The position numbers were made by a program, and so were the translations under genes. Positions 1 through 11,375 of a stretch of 64,000 bases of DNA are shown here, in pieces. Every line of letters starts with the position of its first letter. The stretch's first letter is position 1. Under the pieces are notes generated by a model. It saw only the letters and a list, made by a program, of their open reading frames with translations. It ran no database searches and was not told the origin of the DNA. The DNA comes from Vanessa cardui (taxonomy: Eukaryota > Arthropoda > Insecta > Lepidoptera > Nymphalidae): contig NC_061143.1 in assembly GCF_905220365.1 (NCBI RefSeq), positions 11,284,001-11,348,000 of the forward strand, given 5' to 3'.

Positions 1-783
1 CAATATAAATTAACATTGATGAATTGTTTACAACTCTACGTTTTATTAGAGATTTATTTACTAATTATTTCCAAAACATTGCATATGTAAACAAAAAATC
101 TCAAGCACGACAATAACGAAAAAAACGGAGATAATATCAAAGTTGCATAAGTTATTGTTATTTTCTAGAATTATTGTTTTTCCTAAGCTTAATTCATTTA
201 TCTAGTTGATACAGAATATATAAAATATAACGTTCAAAACATTAAAAAATTCAGCGTGTTGTTTACGTGTAAGGACCATTTTCGGATATTAGTTCATATG
301 ACTCTTAGATATTATTGCGTTTTAAGCGCAACAAAGAAAACAGGCCGGATATAAAATGCATGTGTGTGCGTAACTTTCATTGTCACGCTCACGAACATTT
401 GTTAAAAGCGCGCTGTGTCACGTGTCGATCAATACTGCGTTCTAAGTGTTGCCAGTTGTGTAACATTTCCCTTATTTGTGAAAAAAAAATAGTTTTATTT
501 TTGTGTAATTAGACTTTTTAACGTGTGTGTAGAATTATTCATATAGATATTTGGATTGAATTATTTGCAAAAAAAAATGTTTATGAAGATAATGATTTAT
601 TTTAATATATGCATTCTCCATTGTACAACTTCGTTGCTATAATTTCGTAGAACGAAATATTTTTCTCGATTCTTGATATTGTATTACGCAGAAGTTGGCT
701 TTAACATAATACAGTTAGCTTTTACTTTTAAATATCCGATAGAACTTTTACACTTATAGCCCAACGCTCAATCGTTCATTAAT
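1..783. other. AT-rich 3' flank of the THAP gene
   Basis: No coding exon or recognisable mobile element was seen. The stretch lies downstream of the minus-strand THAP stop codon and probably holds its 3' UTR and polyadenylation site; several TTTATT strings (AATAAA on the minus strand) are present but none can be chosen. A 65-codon plus-strand ORF at 315-512 has no family resemblance and is judged to be chance. Confidence 0.5.
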
Positions 784-836
784 TATCTTGCTAACCTATA
801 TTGCCACAATTCCAAACTGAATAGGTTAGCAAGATA
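784..836. repeat. Perfect 16-bp inverted repeat (hairpin) in the THAP 3' flank
   Basis: The arms at 784-799 and 821-836 are exact reverse complements (TATCTTGCTAACCTAT and its complement), separated by 21 nt. It starts about 30 nt past the THAP stop codon in the direction of transcription, so the mRNA could form a strong stem-loop. It may instead be the ends of a tiny element. Confidence 0.8.
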
Positions 837-866
837 CACGCCTCAATCAAATATAATTTTCGAATA

Positions 867-1274
867 CTATTTTTTCTCTTTTTTTAGCGTTTCAATAACT
901 TCTTTGAGGGAAGCTATTGTCTTTTTAAGTCGCAAATTTTTACGTCTCAAGGATTGTATTTTCAACACATGTTTTTTCTGCAGTTTAATCCTCCTCCGTA
1001 AATCATGGCGCATTTTTGATCGTTGCGGTGAATCGTAAACAGAATCAAGATCTGAAAAATCTTCCTCTTCTTCTTCATCCTTCTTCTCTATTTCATTGTT
1101 TTCTGGCTGCCCATCGCCGATTTGGCAGGTTATTACTTCCCAAGGCTTAAAACCTTTGGGGCTGGGCGATGTCATGTCTTGTCTAGACATGTCAGATGTT
1201 TCCACACAAGGAGGAGAGGCATTCTGATCATCTTTTATAACACCGACAGATCCTACAATAATTCCTGGAGGTTT
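867..1274 (-). CDS. THAP gene exon 4 (terminal)
   Basis: 408 nt including the TAG stop at 867-869. Acceptor is a T-rich tract ending TAG at 1275-1276. Encodes an acidic DEEEEED stretch followed by the basic coiled coil. Confidence 0.85.
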   Translation of the reverse strand, partial: KPPGIIVGSVGVIKDDQNASPPCVETSDMSRQDMTSPSPKGFKPWEVITCQIGDGQPENNEIEKKDEEEEEDFSDLDSVYDSPQRSKMRHDLRRRIKLQKKHVLKIQSLRRKNLRLKKTIASLKEVIETLKKEKK

Positions 1275-2881
1275 CTAAAAAAACACAGAGTTTATTATAC
1301 ACTTCTTATTATACGTTGCTTTACTCATTTCAAACATTAATAATTTTTTTGTCATAAATTGAATGAATGGAATGAAGAAAACTGTTTGCACCAAATAACG
1401 AACATAAGAAAGTAAAACTTCTTTTTCTGAATCGAAACTAAACTTACTATATCCTCTGAAGTGTTTGTTTCACAGTCACTTGTTTTTTCTATTTTTACAA
1501 TTTTTTCTACTTTTACAACGACTTCTTCACTTTCATCATCTGATTTTACCGACGATAAGAACAATGCCTGCAAAAAAGTGCCGAATGATTGATTATAAAA
1601 AAAAAAACAAATTTAATAAACTTACATAAAAAGTGCCAATAATAAATTCCTAAATTTGCAAATGAATTAAAGTTGTGTATAATACATAATACTTGGATTC
1701 GTTTATGACAATTTTCTTCTTAAAAAAATAATTACCCTGATCTAATACAGAACCTGCGTAAAGTCAAGTTGTACGGTATGCACTTTATACGGTATTTGTA
1801 TAATATATAATAAAAAATATCTATCAGATGACGGTGGCATTTATATTTGATAGTTATAATATTTGTCATTTTTTAAATTTCAATTTCTCCCATAAACTTA
1901 ATGCTAAATTTCACCGCAAGGAGCGCTACTGTCAACTGTCAAGTTCACACAGAACCTTTTACACTGTTAAGCCATAATCAAACTAATAATTGAATTGAAA
2001 CACATTGATATTAAATTCCTACAAACTTATATAAAAAAATTACACATCTAAGTCAGGTCGTTAATAGAATTATGTTTTATTTTACTAATTCTGAAACTAA
2101 AAGTAATTTAAGAGATAAGTAGAGGATAAAATGACAAAAAAATGGTTACTTATCGTTACACGACTACAAAAAGTAATCTAAAATATATAATAAATACCTT
2201 GCAAGGAACAGCTTCTCTTTTTAACCTTCGACGCCCTTGATTGTTGACGAAATACAAATCTTCAGAGCGGAAATGTTCTGAACAAACAACTGTAGTTTTT
2301 GCTGGTATCCAATTATCTTCACCGCGGCTTTTTTTAATTATTTCTATCCAACGACCTTTCAGAATAGGATCATTAGGTACTCTAAAAGAATAGTTAGTGA
2401 TTTAATAAATGATAGTAAAAGACAATGGCTTAAGAATGTAATTTTTTTTAACGCTTACTTGAATAAAAACAGTTAACTGATGCTAAGATATCTTTAATAA
2501 AAATAATAATATTTTGAATCTCAATATACATAATTTTTTTAATTATGTGCCTTCATTTACGATATTTTATAATAAGAAGTGGCAACACTTTGGTTTATGT
2601 TTTTAATATTATCATGATTTTCTGAAATATTTTTATAACGAGACATAAAAATCTTATGTTATACACTTACTAACTTAATTTTAATTTTCCAAACATGCAA
2701 CACTATAAGTGACATCAAAGTCAAATGGCGTTTGCATTTTGACATAAGTTAAGTATTATAGAACTGGCTAAATTAATATTTAATTCGATTTATATTATAC
2801 TTACCGGTGAAAGGTAACCTTTTTAGTCGTTTTCAATCTTCCTTTATAATTCCGGCACACTTTTATAGCACAGATCGTCAT
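867..2881 (-). CDS. THAP-domain zinc-finger protein, four exons, complete
   Basis: Predicted DNA-binding nuclear protein of 262 aa. Exons in transcript order are 2805-2881, 2198-2381, 1448-1567 and 867-1274; all junctions are GT/AG and all phases join without a shift. Residues 1-87 form a THAP domain: MTICAIKVC gives the C-x4-C pair (Cys4, Cys9), CSEHF gives the C-x2-H pair (Cys59, His62), Trp37 sits at the invariant position, and AVP (83-85) matches the end-of-domain AVP motif. The middle is acidic and low in complexity. The last roughly 45 residues are rich in K, R and L in heptad-like order, the usual THAP C-terminal coiled coil for dimerisation. THAP domains bind DNA and are related to P-element transposase; targets cannot be inferred. 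The start is the first ATG before the first zinc-binding cysteine. It may lie within an intron of the synthetase gene upstream. Confidence 0.88.
1448..1567 (-). CDS. THAP gene exon 3
   Basis: 120 nt, phase 0 at both ends. Acceptor TTTTTTGCAG and donor GTAAGT. Encodes a charged linker alternating acidic residues with valine and lysine. Confidence 0.8.
1568..2197. other. THAP intron 2, nothing further seen
   Basis: Strongly AT-rich intron sequence between THAP exons 2 and 3. No repeat family or coding segment was recognised. The other THAP introns (1275-1447 and 2382-2804) look the same. Confidence 0.5.
2198..2381 (-). CDS. THAP gene exon 2
   Basis: 184 nt. Acceptor TTCTTTTAG precedes 2381; joining gives FHRVPNDP, the expected THAP run after the first cysteine pair. 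Contains C-x2-H (CSEHF) and AVP. Donor is GTATTT. Confidence 0.88.
2805..2881 (-). CDS. THAP gene exon 1
   Basis: 77 nt. Starts at the ATG (2881) and encodes the first zinc-ligand pair. Ends ...TTTCACCG followed by donor GTAAGT at 2804-2799. Leaves phase 2. Confidence 0.88.
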
Positions 2882-3710
2882 TTTAGTGAGCCAACTTTCA
2901 TCGCAAAACGCGAACTATCTTCTTAATGACGCCTTTAATACTGAGCGGCCGAGCCGAGAGCCGACAGTTGGCTGATAATTTTATTGACGTATACGAACTG
3001 ACGAACTCATACAGAATGTCAGCGCATTATTGTTATAAAATAATTTTTCGTTTTTATATAAATATTGTAAGCTACTACAAAATTGTATTATTTTTCACAT
3101 TTTGTAGCTGAATTTGTTACAAAATAACTTGATTTATGTAAACTTCGAATGTCAACAAATGTCGACTATTTGAAGTTATACTCTTCATAAAGTTATAATG
3201 TGTATTGATAATATCATTATAATGTTTTGCTTAACTATTGATTACCCTGGCGTACACAAATCTTAAACGTAACTTAATGGCGTATCATTTACAATAGATT
3301 AACAAGACACATTTAGAGAGAATTATTTTACTACTATTGTTTATTATATTCCTTATTTTTTTACGCAACAGAAACCTTTAGAAAGGTAATCGGGTTATAT
3401 GAGATTCTTAGCCACTTTAACCATTGTGTCTTAGATTCGGATAAGAAAGGCTTTGGAATCGTGTTGATATAACGCATTCCGCGAACTCTCCCGCGCTGTG
3501 CTCCACTCGTGAGCTTTCGTCAGGAAATTTGTTACATTGTTTTTTTTTTATATATATATTTTAAATTTAATATCATTTCTTTATTTGAAGTGAGAACTGT
3601 GTAGTGTATCCCGCCTGTTTAAGAGATAAACGCATGATATATTTATGCATGATATTTGTATTGTCCGCATGAAAGCAACACTATTTCGACATCCTAAAAA
3701 CGAACAATTT
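2882..3710. other. Upstream flank of THAP, promoter not resolved
   Basis: Holds the THAP promoter on the minus strand. A GC-richer patch directly upstream (about 2900-2970) is a plausible start region but no TATA box stands out. The rest is AT-rich and, if the synthetase gene is intact, also belongs to its intron. Confidence 0.4.
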
Positions 3711-3958
3711 ATTAAGGAAAAGATTTGGAACATATTCCACCACGCTGTTCCAATGCGGGTTAGTGGAATGCACATGTGGCAGAATTTCGATGAAATTAGA
3801 TACATGCAAGTTTCCACACGACGTTTTCCTTCACCGCCGAGCACGAGATGAATTATAAACACAAATTAAGCACATATATATGTGGTGCCTGCCTGGGTTT
3901 GAACACGAAATCATCGGTTAAGATGCACGGGTTCTAACCACTGGGCCATCTCAGCTCT
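3711..3958 (-). mobile_element. tRNA-derived SINE (family 1), nearly full length
   Basis: Minus-strand copy. The head has box A-like TGGCCCAGTGGTTAGAA and a decayed box B. The body carries the family block with the mirrored ACCAACCCGCATTGGAACAG. The 3' TTG tail is missing. It resembles lepidopteran tRNA-derived SINEs such as the Metulj group; the family name is not certain. Confidence 0.8.
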
Positions 3959-4327
3959 AAAAAAACGAACAATAAATTGACATAATATACTACATATTTA
4001 TAAATAAAGTCTTGTTAAAAATAGCAGTAGGTATAAAAGATTACTTAAATATTTAAATAGAATTTAATAAAAAACGAACGAAAAAGTAATCGATAGTATA
4101 TCATTAACTCCAATGTAATCCTAATTTATACATGTATATGTAGCTTAATTATGTATATTATTGCTTTCATGCCTCCACTTGTGATAGGAGGGTTCGTTTT
4201 TTGCCCAGAGGATCGAAATTGCGATTCAACGGAGAAATGCTGTTAGCACTCTTGTCAACTTTCCACGCGGCTTTTTAATTCATATTTTTAAGGACTTAAT
4301 ATTAATAATTCTTATATTATGTTAAAG

Positions 4328-4634
4328 AGTCGAGATGGCCCAGTGGTTAGAACGCGTGCATCTTAACCGATGATTGCGGGTTCATTCCCAGACAAGCAAC
4401 GCTGATTCAAGTGCTTAATTTGTCTTTATAATTCATCTCGTGCTCAGCGGTGAAGGAAAACATCGTGAGGAAACCTGCGTGTGACAAACTTCATAGAAAT
4501 TCTGCCACATGTGTATTCCACCAACCCGCATTGGAACAGCGTGGTGGAATATGTTCCAAACCTTCTCCTCAAAGGAAGAGGAGGCCTTTAGCCCAGCAGT
4601 GTGAATTTACAGGCTGTTGTTGATGATGATGATA
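4328..4634 (+). mobile_element. tRNA-derived SINE (family 1), full length
   Basis: The best-preserved copy: tRNA-like head GATGGCCCAGTGGTTAGAAC at the left, box B-like GGGTTCATTCCC, then the body and the tail CAGGCTGTTGTTGATGATGA. About 300 bp. It lies just downstream of synthetase exon 2. Confidence 0.85.
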
Positions 4635-4688
4635 TTGATATATTATGTATCTGTATATATATTTTTTTATAAGACATATAAACAATAC

Positions 4689-4843
4689 CAACCATTTTGT
4701 GAAGGGTGGGTTGTTGTTGTCGAGCACTCGGTCCCACGGGCGCGTCCATTCCAACTCCTTGCCCACTTCCCCCCAGAATCCCTCGGGGTCAGCCAGTGAA
4801 CGCTTGTAGGCTGTCTGATACTCTTCTGTGACGTCACCATTTT
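4689..4843 (-). CDS. ACSS3-like exon 2
   Basis: 155 nt. The acceptor AAAAG at 4844-4845 follows a T-rich tract. Encodes the conserved synthetase N-terminal block ending NPPFTKWL. Donor GTATTG is weak; an alternative GTTGGT five nt earlier would also keep Trp. If the first is used, the phase is 0. Confidence 0.75.
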
Positions 4844-7800
4844 CTTTTCGAAAAAAAAATTGTAAAGTTACTTTTTGTTTCTAATTTTTAAACTAAAATT
4901 TGTCACGATCAGATATACTTAATTCAACTAGGCTTTTGCATGCACTTATGAATCGTCATTTAACAGACTATTTCGCAATGTAGATTCTATCGAGAAGAGC
5001 CGGCAAGAATCTCAGTTCCACGAATTCATCATTCAAAAACACAAAGTCATGTTATTAAAATATAATTATATATGTTAATATATCATGTCTGGAAGTGTCT
5101 ATCAATTCCATTAGATAAATGAGTTTGTTAACCCGAAATTAATAACTTTTATAATATGTAATGTGTGTATGTTTAATTGGCTAGACGAGCTTGCATATGG
5201 TATTGCTGATTTTGTTAAAGAAAAACATACAAAAAAGCTTGTTTATATGAACTTATGACACAGTAACATTATCGGGTGTACATGGAACTTTTCATCAAAA
5301 TCAGACAAATTGTCTAAGAACATTGAAAAACAATTATTGTTTGTTGTCGTCAGCGACTTCGTAGGGCTGGTCGTTGAGCGTTGGGCATAAAAAAGTAGCC
5401 TATATACTCCCTTGGGGGTTATAGCTTGCTATCAATCGGATTTAATATGATTCAGTTCAGCGGTTTAAACATGTATAATAACACACACATACACACACAG
5501 AGACAGTTACTTTCGCATTTATAATATTGGTATACATCGTATTACAGCATGCAAAGTACGTTTTCTTTTGTTTTATTTTACGATTTAACGAATTATTTTC
5601 CTTCTGTTTTGTCACCATTTGTAAGGTTCATGTTTCTAACTTTAATATGTATATATTCAAGTAAGTCTTTTGTTACATGTAAATATTATAATTAAATTAA
5701 AAAAAAAAGAAAATTAAATTACTGAGTACTTTTATATGTACGCCGATCGTATTCACGTGATTTGGTTGGTTGTCTATTGTTTAAAACTAAATAGGTTTTA
5801 TGTGTATTGTTAGAAGTAAAGATAAAGATCTTTGTAGTTGTAAAAACATATGTTTTATGGAATTTTCTGGAAAATAATTCGATTAATTTATCAACAATCG
5901 CTCATAGACAATGGCACTGTAAGAAAAAATAAGCAACCTTTGTGCTGAGAATTAAATTTCAAACGTAATTATATTAGTGCAATTGTTCACTCTAAGCCAC
6001 ATACCATAAATTATTTGGTGCTGTGTATGGGTCTACTGAGGTCAAAGCACATTTTTGAGATATTTGTCAAATCATTTAAACACTAATAAATGATTGTACT
6101 AAAAACGCCATAAGTTTAACCTAACTTTTACCAATGATATTATAAATGCGAAAGTTTTGTCTATCTGTCTTTCGATTGCTCTTTGATGATCGGATGATCA
6201 AATCACTAAAATGCATTTATTGATATTTGGTGTGAAACAAGAAATATGTTCCATACCTTCTACTCAAAGGGAGAGGAAGTCTTACAGGCTGTTGTTGTTG
6301 ATGATGTGTAACAAGCTTGTCCTCCGAAAAAGGACTTTAAAGCCTTACCATCAAACTCTACAACGCGCATCAAGACAGACAACTAGTGTTATATAAAACA
6401 ACCTATGTAATAGATAACATTCAAATTAAGTGTTTTAAATTTGTTCAATATTTGCCTATCGAACTGGGCCATAGATATTTTTAGATGGATATGTAGGGTA
6501 AGCTTGTTAACAGGAATTTATGCATTAGGTAAAATAACTTGGCACATTAATTTGATAGTGACGTGCCAACAACTGACAACGATAACAACAGCCTGTATAT
6601 TTCCCACTGCTGGGCTAAAGGCCTCCTCTCCCTTTAAGAAAAAGTTTTGGAACATATTCCACCACGTTCCAATGCGGGTTAGTGGAATACACATGTGGCA
6701 GAATTTCTATTTAGAAACTTAACACATGCAGGTTTCTTCATGATGTTTTCCTTTTATTTTTCTTTTATTCAGTAGTGCTTGCTTGGGTTTGAACTCGCAA
6801 TCATCAGTTAAGATGCACGCGCTCTAACCACTGGGCTATCTCGCCTTAATAGTTAATAAGATTAACAAAAATTCAGGTCGCTATTCCTGAGTGAAAACCA
6901 TTTTGAAGATTTAATCTTGAACGGGCATTGCGTTATATTTCAAAAATATTTCGTTTTGTTATTGCTTGTTAGTTTCATCGTTTAATTCTAGATTGTTCTA
7001 TTAAATTATATTACTATTACTATTTATTTCTGATGTAATATTATATATTCCGTATGAAAAGTTGTTTTGAAATGTTTTCCAAAAGTTTTGCATATATTGT
7101 ACATCGTCACAAGGGATTTACCAAATACCTACTGTACGACGCATGTTTTTGAATTTCTCAATATTATATTAAAATACGTCACAAATATAGTAACACTCGA
7201 ATTAATTTATGTTTAAAATTTAAATACGATATGTTATACGATAATATAGTGTTTGATTCTCCGATTTACCTTCTAGCATAATTGGTATAAATCACGGTAA
7301 TAAACTTTCTACCAACCCGCATTGGAACAGCGTGGTGGAATATGTTCCAAACCTTCTCCTCAAAGGGAGAGGAGGCCTTTAGCCCAGCAGTGGGAATTTA
7401 CAGGCTGTTGTTGTTGTTGTTGTTGTACGGTAATAAAAATCGATGATGTATTTTTACGGTTCACTTTGATCTCAGTCATGGAAAGTAAGAGGACATCTGT
7501 TCAGAAATTATAATACATATACCCGCCAAATGCCACGGTTACAGCTTGGTGGAATAATCTCCACAAACTTCTTAGGGAAAAGATCTTTTTCCAAAAGGGA
7601 AATTTACGCGCTGTTCCTTACTTTAATAACCTTTATACTACGGGATTCCCATTATTGCCAAACTTTATCTGATCTTCGCTTTTTATCGTTCATTTGCTGT
7701 TGAATAATATTTAATTCTTCTACCTATTGAAGTTTTTTAAGTGTATATCGGACATAATAGCAAACTATTATATTTAATTATGGACGATTGTAAACGCTTG

Positions 7801-8307
7801 TTATATTAATAAGAATGATCACATTTCACGTTAAAACGCAATTCCAGTGCTTATAGCGAGTATAGAGGCAGTTGTGACTATAGTGCCATAAAAGTTCACG
7901 TTCAAACGGCGATGAATATATTCAAGAGTGTAACAAATTTAATTGAAAGTTAAAAAGACTTTTAGTAATTTTTCAAAGAAGGACTTCATCGAAATATTAA
8001 AGAAAAAGTGATTAAATATTCTCGCAAATTTGAAACGACAATGATATCTATAAAAATCTATCTATCAAGCATATTCGAAAAAAGAAATTATGCAAAATAA
8101 AAAACAATAACGATGATTGTATTGTAACCAAGATGGACACCTTAAATAAGATCCGCGCTACACATATCTGAAAATACTAAAATACTAAAACTTACCATAA
8201 TTTTCCATATCAGCGGGAGTCACGAAGGATTTCGTTTTCAATTCACTTATCGACGTTTCGAATTTCTTCTTATCCATTTTGGATTTTATGTCGTTGTCTT
8301 GGTACAT
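4689..8307 (-). CDS. Short-chain acyl-CoA synthetase (ACSS3-like), N-terminal two exons only
   Basis: Two phase-matched exons (8196-8307 and 4689-4843) encode 89 aa. The second reads FWGEVGKELEWTRPW and then NNNPPFTKW, the N-terminal signature of AMP-forming acetyl/propionyl-CoA synthetases, closest from memory to ACSS3 and Drosophila CG6432. Such enzymes are about 650 aa and make acyl-CoA from short fatty acids, ATP and CoA, usually in mitochondria. The AMP-binding and catalytic motifs are absent from the window; they would lie left of position 1, which puts the whole THAP gene inside an intron, or the gene is truncated. The start chosen is the ATG at 8307 (MYQDNDIKSK); it shows no clear mitochondrial presequence, so an upstream exon is possible. 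Confidence 0.72.
4928..5045 (-). mobile_element. Jockey-like LINE 3' tail fragment
   Basis: Minus-strand match to the LINE tail at 14100-14262: the shared blocks are AATCGTCATTTAA, the GTAGATTCTATCGAGAAGA region and GCCGGCAAGAA. Only the 3' UTR is left. Confidence 0.55.
5335..5535 (-). mobile_element. Non-autonomous Helitron-like repeat
   Basis: On the minus strand it starts near ATATTATAAATGCGAAAGTA, passes a CA/TG microsatellite and ACCGCTGAACTGAAT, and ends near CTACGAAGTCGCTGACGAC. This is the layout of the Helitron-like copies at 28.1 and 47.3 kb. Confidence 0.5.
6128..6308 (+). mobile_element. Helitron-like repeat start interrupted by a SINE 3' fragment
   Basis: 6128-6235 matches the repeat opening (ATATTATAAATGCGAAAGTT, TGTCT repeats). 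It runs directly into 6236-6308, a family-1 SINE tail with ACAGGCTGTTGTTGTTGATG. Both are truncated. Confidence 0.5.
6584..6845 (-). mobile_element. tRNA-derived SINE (family 1)
   Basis: Minus-strand copy running from the TTG tail (AACAACAGCCTG at 6584) to the tRNA-like head (CTAACCACTGGGCTATCTCG at about 6825-6843). It lies in synthetase intron 1. Confidence 0.8.
7311..7426 (+). mobile_element. SINE (family 1) 3' half
   Basis: 5'-truncated copy starting at ACCAACCCGCATTGGAACAG and ending in a (TTG)n tail. The truncation is typical of incomplete reverse transcription. Confidence 0.8.
8196..8307 (-). CDS. ACSS3-like exon 1
   Basis: 112 nt from ATG to donor GTAAGT at 8195. Encodes a lysine-rich start and then SFVTPADMENY. 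Leaves phase 1. Confidence 0.6.
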
Positions 8308-10310
8308 TTTTATGAAATATATTTTACGTGATTGTCAATGAATATTATGCACTTTGGTGAATTATGCGTTTAACCGTCGATTCCGACGAATACACGGCAC
8401 GGTAATGGTACCTTCGCAGGAGTTCACGTTCATTTGTATTCGTGTATATGAATGAGAAACCTTTGATCTACTGAATTATTAATAGTAAGTATTCGAACTG
8501 AAAAGAGTTTGACGATGTAAAAATTAAAACTGAATACGTCTTTGTATTCTAGATTAAGATACGGAATTGAATTTTAAATTATGTTTGAACAAGGTTAACT
8601 TCATAATGCTTTTTTCGAATACAACTTGTGCACCCCGTCGTGGTTCCTTGGTTAATTTAATCAATGATGTTTTTCTATGTTTGATCTCTTTTAATTCCTA
8701 GACTATTCATGTGTGCGACGTAATGGAGCGTTATTTAAATGTTCTACGCGTTTAAGATTCTAGCTAAAAAACATAACATAAGTATTTCTTTTCAATATTT
8801 GTATTATACGCATGCGAAGCCGGATCTAATTAGTTAAGGGTGGAATGTTTTTGAGTTGTGCAGTGTGTCAGATGTGTAGTTTAGTGCAGTAAAAATGGGT
8901 TGGTGGAAATGCAAGCTTTCTAAATGCTATACCTACTAATATTATAAATGCAAATGTAACTCTGCTTTCTTTTGCTCTTGCACGCCTAATCCTCTGACCC
9001 TAAATAGATGAAATTAGGTATAAAGCAAGCTTGAACTCTAGGAAAGACATAAGCTTTTTATGCCGTAGTATTTACCTAATATATTGTAACATATCTTTTC
9101 GTCATCAACTTTTCTAGTATTTAATTGGATGTAAGTAATATATGTTTTCAGTTTAAATGAACATACAGACAAATGTTTCAAGTTCTTAGTTTCTTGTGTA
9201 CATATTGTATGGTGTTACCTGCGTGGTACATTAACATAAATTTATATTTTTATGCCTTATCTAACTAATCTCTAAAAACATTGTACTAATATTTTGAAAT
9301 TCAATGCGAACGCTTGTGCCTTGTGAACATCGGTAGAACTTATCCTAGATCGGGTCGGATAATACTTTACTTTTATAATTTTATTGTATATATTACTGTA
9401 CTTTACATATATTCTTGTTATTTTATAGTTAAAGCTGTTGTGTGAATTAATTATCGTTCAAGGGACGTGCTAATTCTAAATGGTATTTGGAGCCCAAAAA
9501 CCGGCGTTGGCTTATGCGGGATATATTATATTTGTCAATCCATATAGATTAGAATAATGTATTATTTCTAAAAGAAGTGTGTAGCATGGTAGTTACGTCA
9601 ATACTAAAAATCATGCTCAATAATACAACGTCTTCGGTGTTTTTTTTAATTTGTTAACTTAACGGACGCAGATCCCGAGGTCCTTATTCAAACTATTTAA
9701 ACAGTAGAAACTACAAAGCAAAAAATTTAATAATTAAAATTAATATTTTTTACAAGCCATATATTCGTATTATATGCATTTTTTTAGGTTAGACTGCTTT
9801 CCACGTCAGCAAACGCCAGGCCCATATTAACCGTAACGGGGCCCCTTGGCCATGACTGTTTACCCTTCTTAAGTTTAAATGTTTTCTTTATAAATAACAT
9901 ACGAATTTTAATTACAATGACGATTAGTTTTCATTTAATTGTGAAGATCTAATCATTTCGAAATTGAATGAAACAGATGTTGTCAATAATATAATTATCA
10001 ATGATTTATTTAAGACCATATTTCCCAATTTTTGCTTTGCCCGCAGTTGACCGTTGGATAACCTTAATCCGGTATCCGAGCAGAAGATACCCCCTTCATA
10101 AAACTTAAAAGACTTCCGACAATAAATTTCTAAGAACTTTCCAGAACAGCCTTATGTTGGTTGTCCTCGAAAGAAAAAATATAGAATATAAATTGAAGAA
10201 TTTTGCGCACTCTTCAGAGAAATGATAGAGGTTATAATAACTCGGATAAAAAGAGCGAAAAGTAAAGAAAAAAATATATAAAATAGACTATTAGTGGTTC
10301 GGGTGTTACG
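8308..10310. other. Upstream flank of the ACSS3-like gene
   Basis: AT-rich intergenic DNA. It holds the synthetase promoter (not resolved) and a Helitron-like fragment at 8937-9070 (ATATTATAAATGCAAATGTA, then AAGCAAGCTTGAACTCTAGG). A GC-richer patch at 9785-9860 is unassigned. No coding region was found. Confidence 0.45.
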
Positions 10311-10314
10311 TGAA

Positions 10315-10560
10315 GGTAGGACTTTGTACAAGCTTCTCTGGGCGCTCTCAAATTTTCTTCCGCCAAACAGCAATACTTAGTATTGTTGTGTTCCAAGGGT
10401 ACTTACCCTTAGGTATTAGTGTACCTAAAGGCACGAGGGACGTAACATCGTAGTTGCCAAGGTTGGTGGCTCATTGGTGATGTGTGGAATTGTAAATATT
10501 TCTTACGGCACCAATGTATATTCGGTTGGTGGCGTCTACCCGTTTACCCGCCCTGAACAC
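10315..10560 (+). mobile_element. 300-bp SINE-like/LINE-tail repeat (family 2), diverged
   Basis: Shares blocks with the copy at 36.1-36.4 kb: CAGCAATACTTAGTATTGTT, GGCACGAGGGACGTAACATC and CCAAGGTTGGTGGC. The 3' tail is lost. Confidence 0.55.
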
Positions 10561-11089
10561 ACCACTGGGTCTATAGGACCCTAAAATACAATGACACGGT
10601 AACTGCATGAAACCGTTGCAGACATGCCCAGGTAAGGAGGATTGCCTCAAGGCCCATACTCCTCTTGACCTAGGCCAAGTAGAAAAAACACTCTCTTACC
10701 CGTCCTTTAACTTAGACCATAAAAAATGATTATTTTTATATAAATAATAAAAATGATACCTACAGAAATTACAACAAATTAAGTATAATTACGTTCATAA
10801 TTAAAAAATATAATCTACTCATATTAATTTACATAGTACTCACAACATCAAACAAAAAAATCAACAACTGTGGGAAAATAATGTTAATTGATGATGGCGT
10901 CATTGAAATGAATAGTTTATATTGCGGTCGAAGAACGTTGCTCTGAGGAGATACTATCATATACAGATACACGGATGATCTGTAATAAATAACAGCGCAT
11001 ATATTTTATAGCTGGGCAAAAGCTTCCTTTCACTGTCGCGATGTTTTTATTCAACGCAACGCAACGTATTGAAAACAATGGTAAGTGAT
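10561..11089. other. Intergenic DNA, unassigned
   Basis: A GC-richer block at 10561-10700 reads like old mobile-element sequence but has no motif that places it. The remainder is AT-rich. Nothing else was seen. Confidence 0.35.
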
Positions 11090-11375
11090 CAGAGCCGTAT
11101 TTAGGGGAGGGCAACTGGGGCAACTGCCCTGAGGCCTCCACATGAGAGGGGGCCTCCACATGAGAGGGGGCCACAGTTTTCAGCAAGTTAACAAATACTG
11201 AGATATAGTCAAATTATAATAACGTTACTATTTAATATTTTAAAAGTTACCGATACAAATACGAAACAATTCATAGCTTACTGATTGAAATAAAAAAAAA
11301 CTGATTAATTCATAATAATATAATTTTTAGGGTGTTTGTGGCCCCGGGGCCTCCACACCTTTAAATCCGACTCTG
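11090..11375. mobile_element. hAT-type MITE with intact 8-bp target duplication
   Basis: 286 bp, with ends CAGAGCCGTATTTA and TAAATCCGACTCTG as imperfect terminal inverted repeats. It is flanked by a perfect 8-bp direct repeat TAAGTGAT (11082-11089 and 11376-11383), the length made by hAT transposases. No coding capacity. A second copy lies at 48929-49218. A short GCCTCCACATGAGAGGGG duplication sits near the left end. Confidence 0.9.

Noticed and set aside
10917..11186. 89-codon minus-strand ORF with a repeated SHVEAPSHVEA
   Set aside because: The repeat comes from a short duplication at the end of the hAT-type MITE, so it is not a gene.
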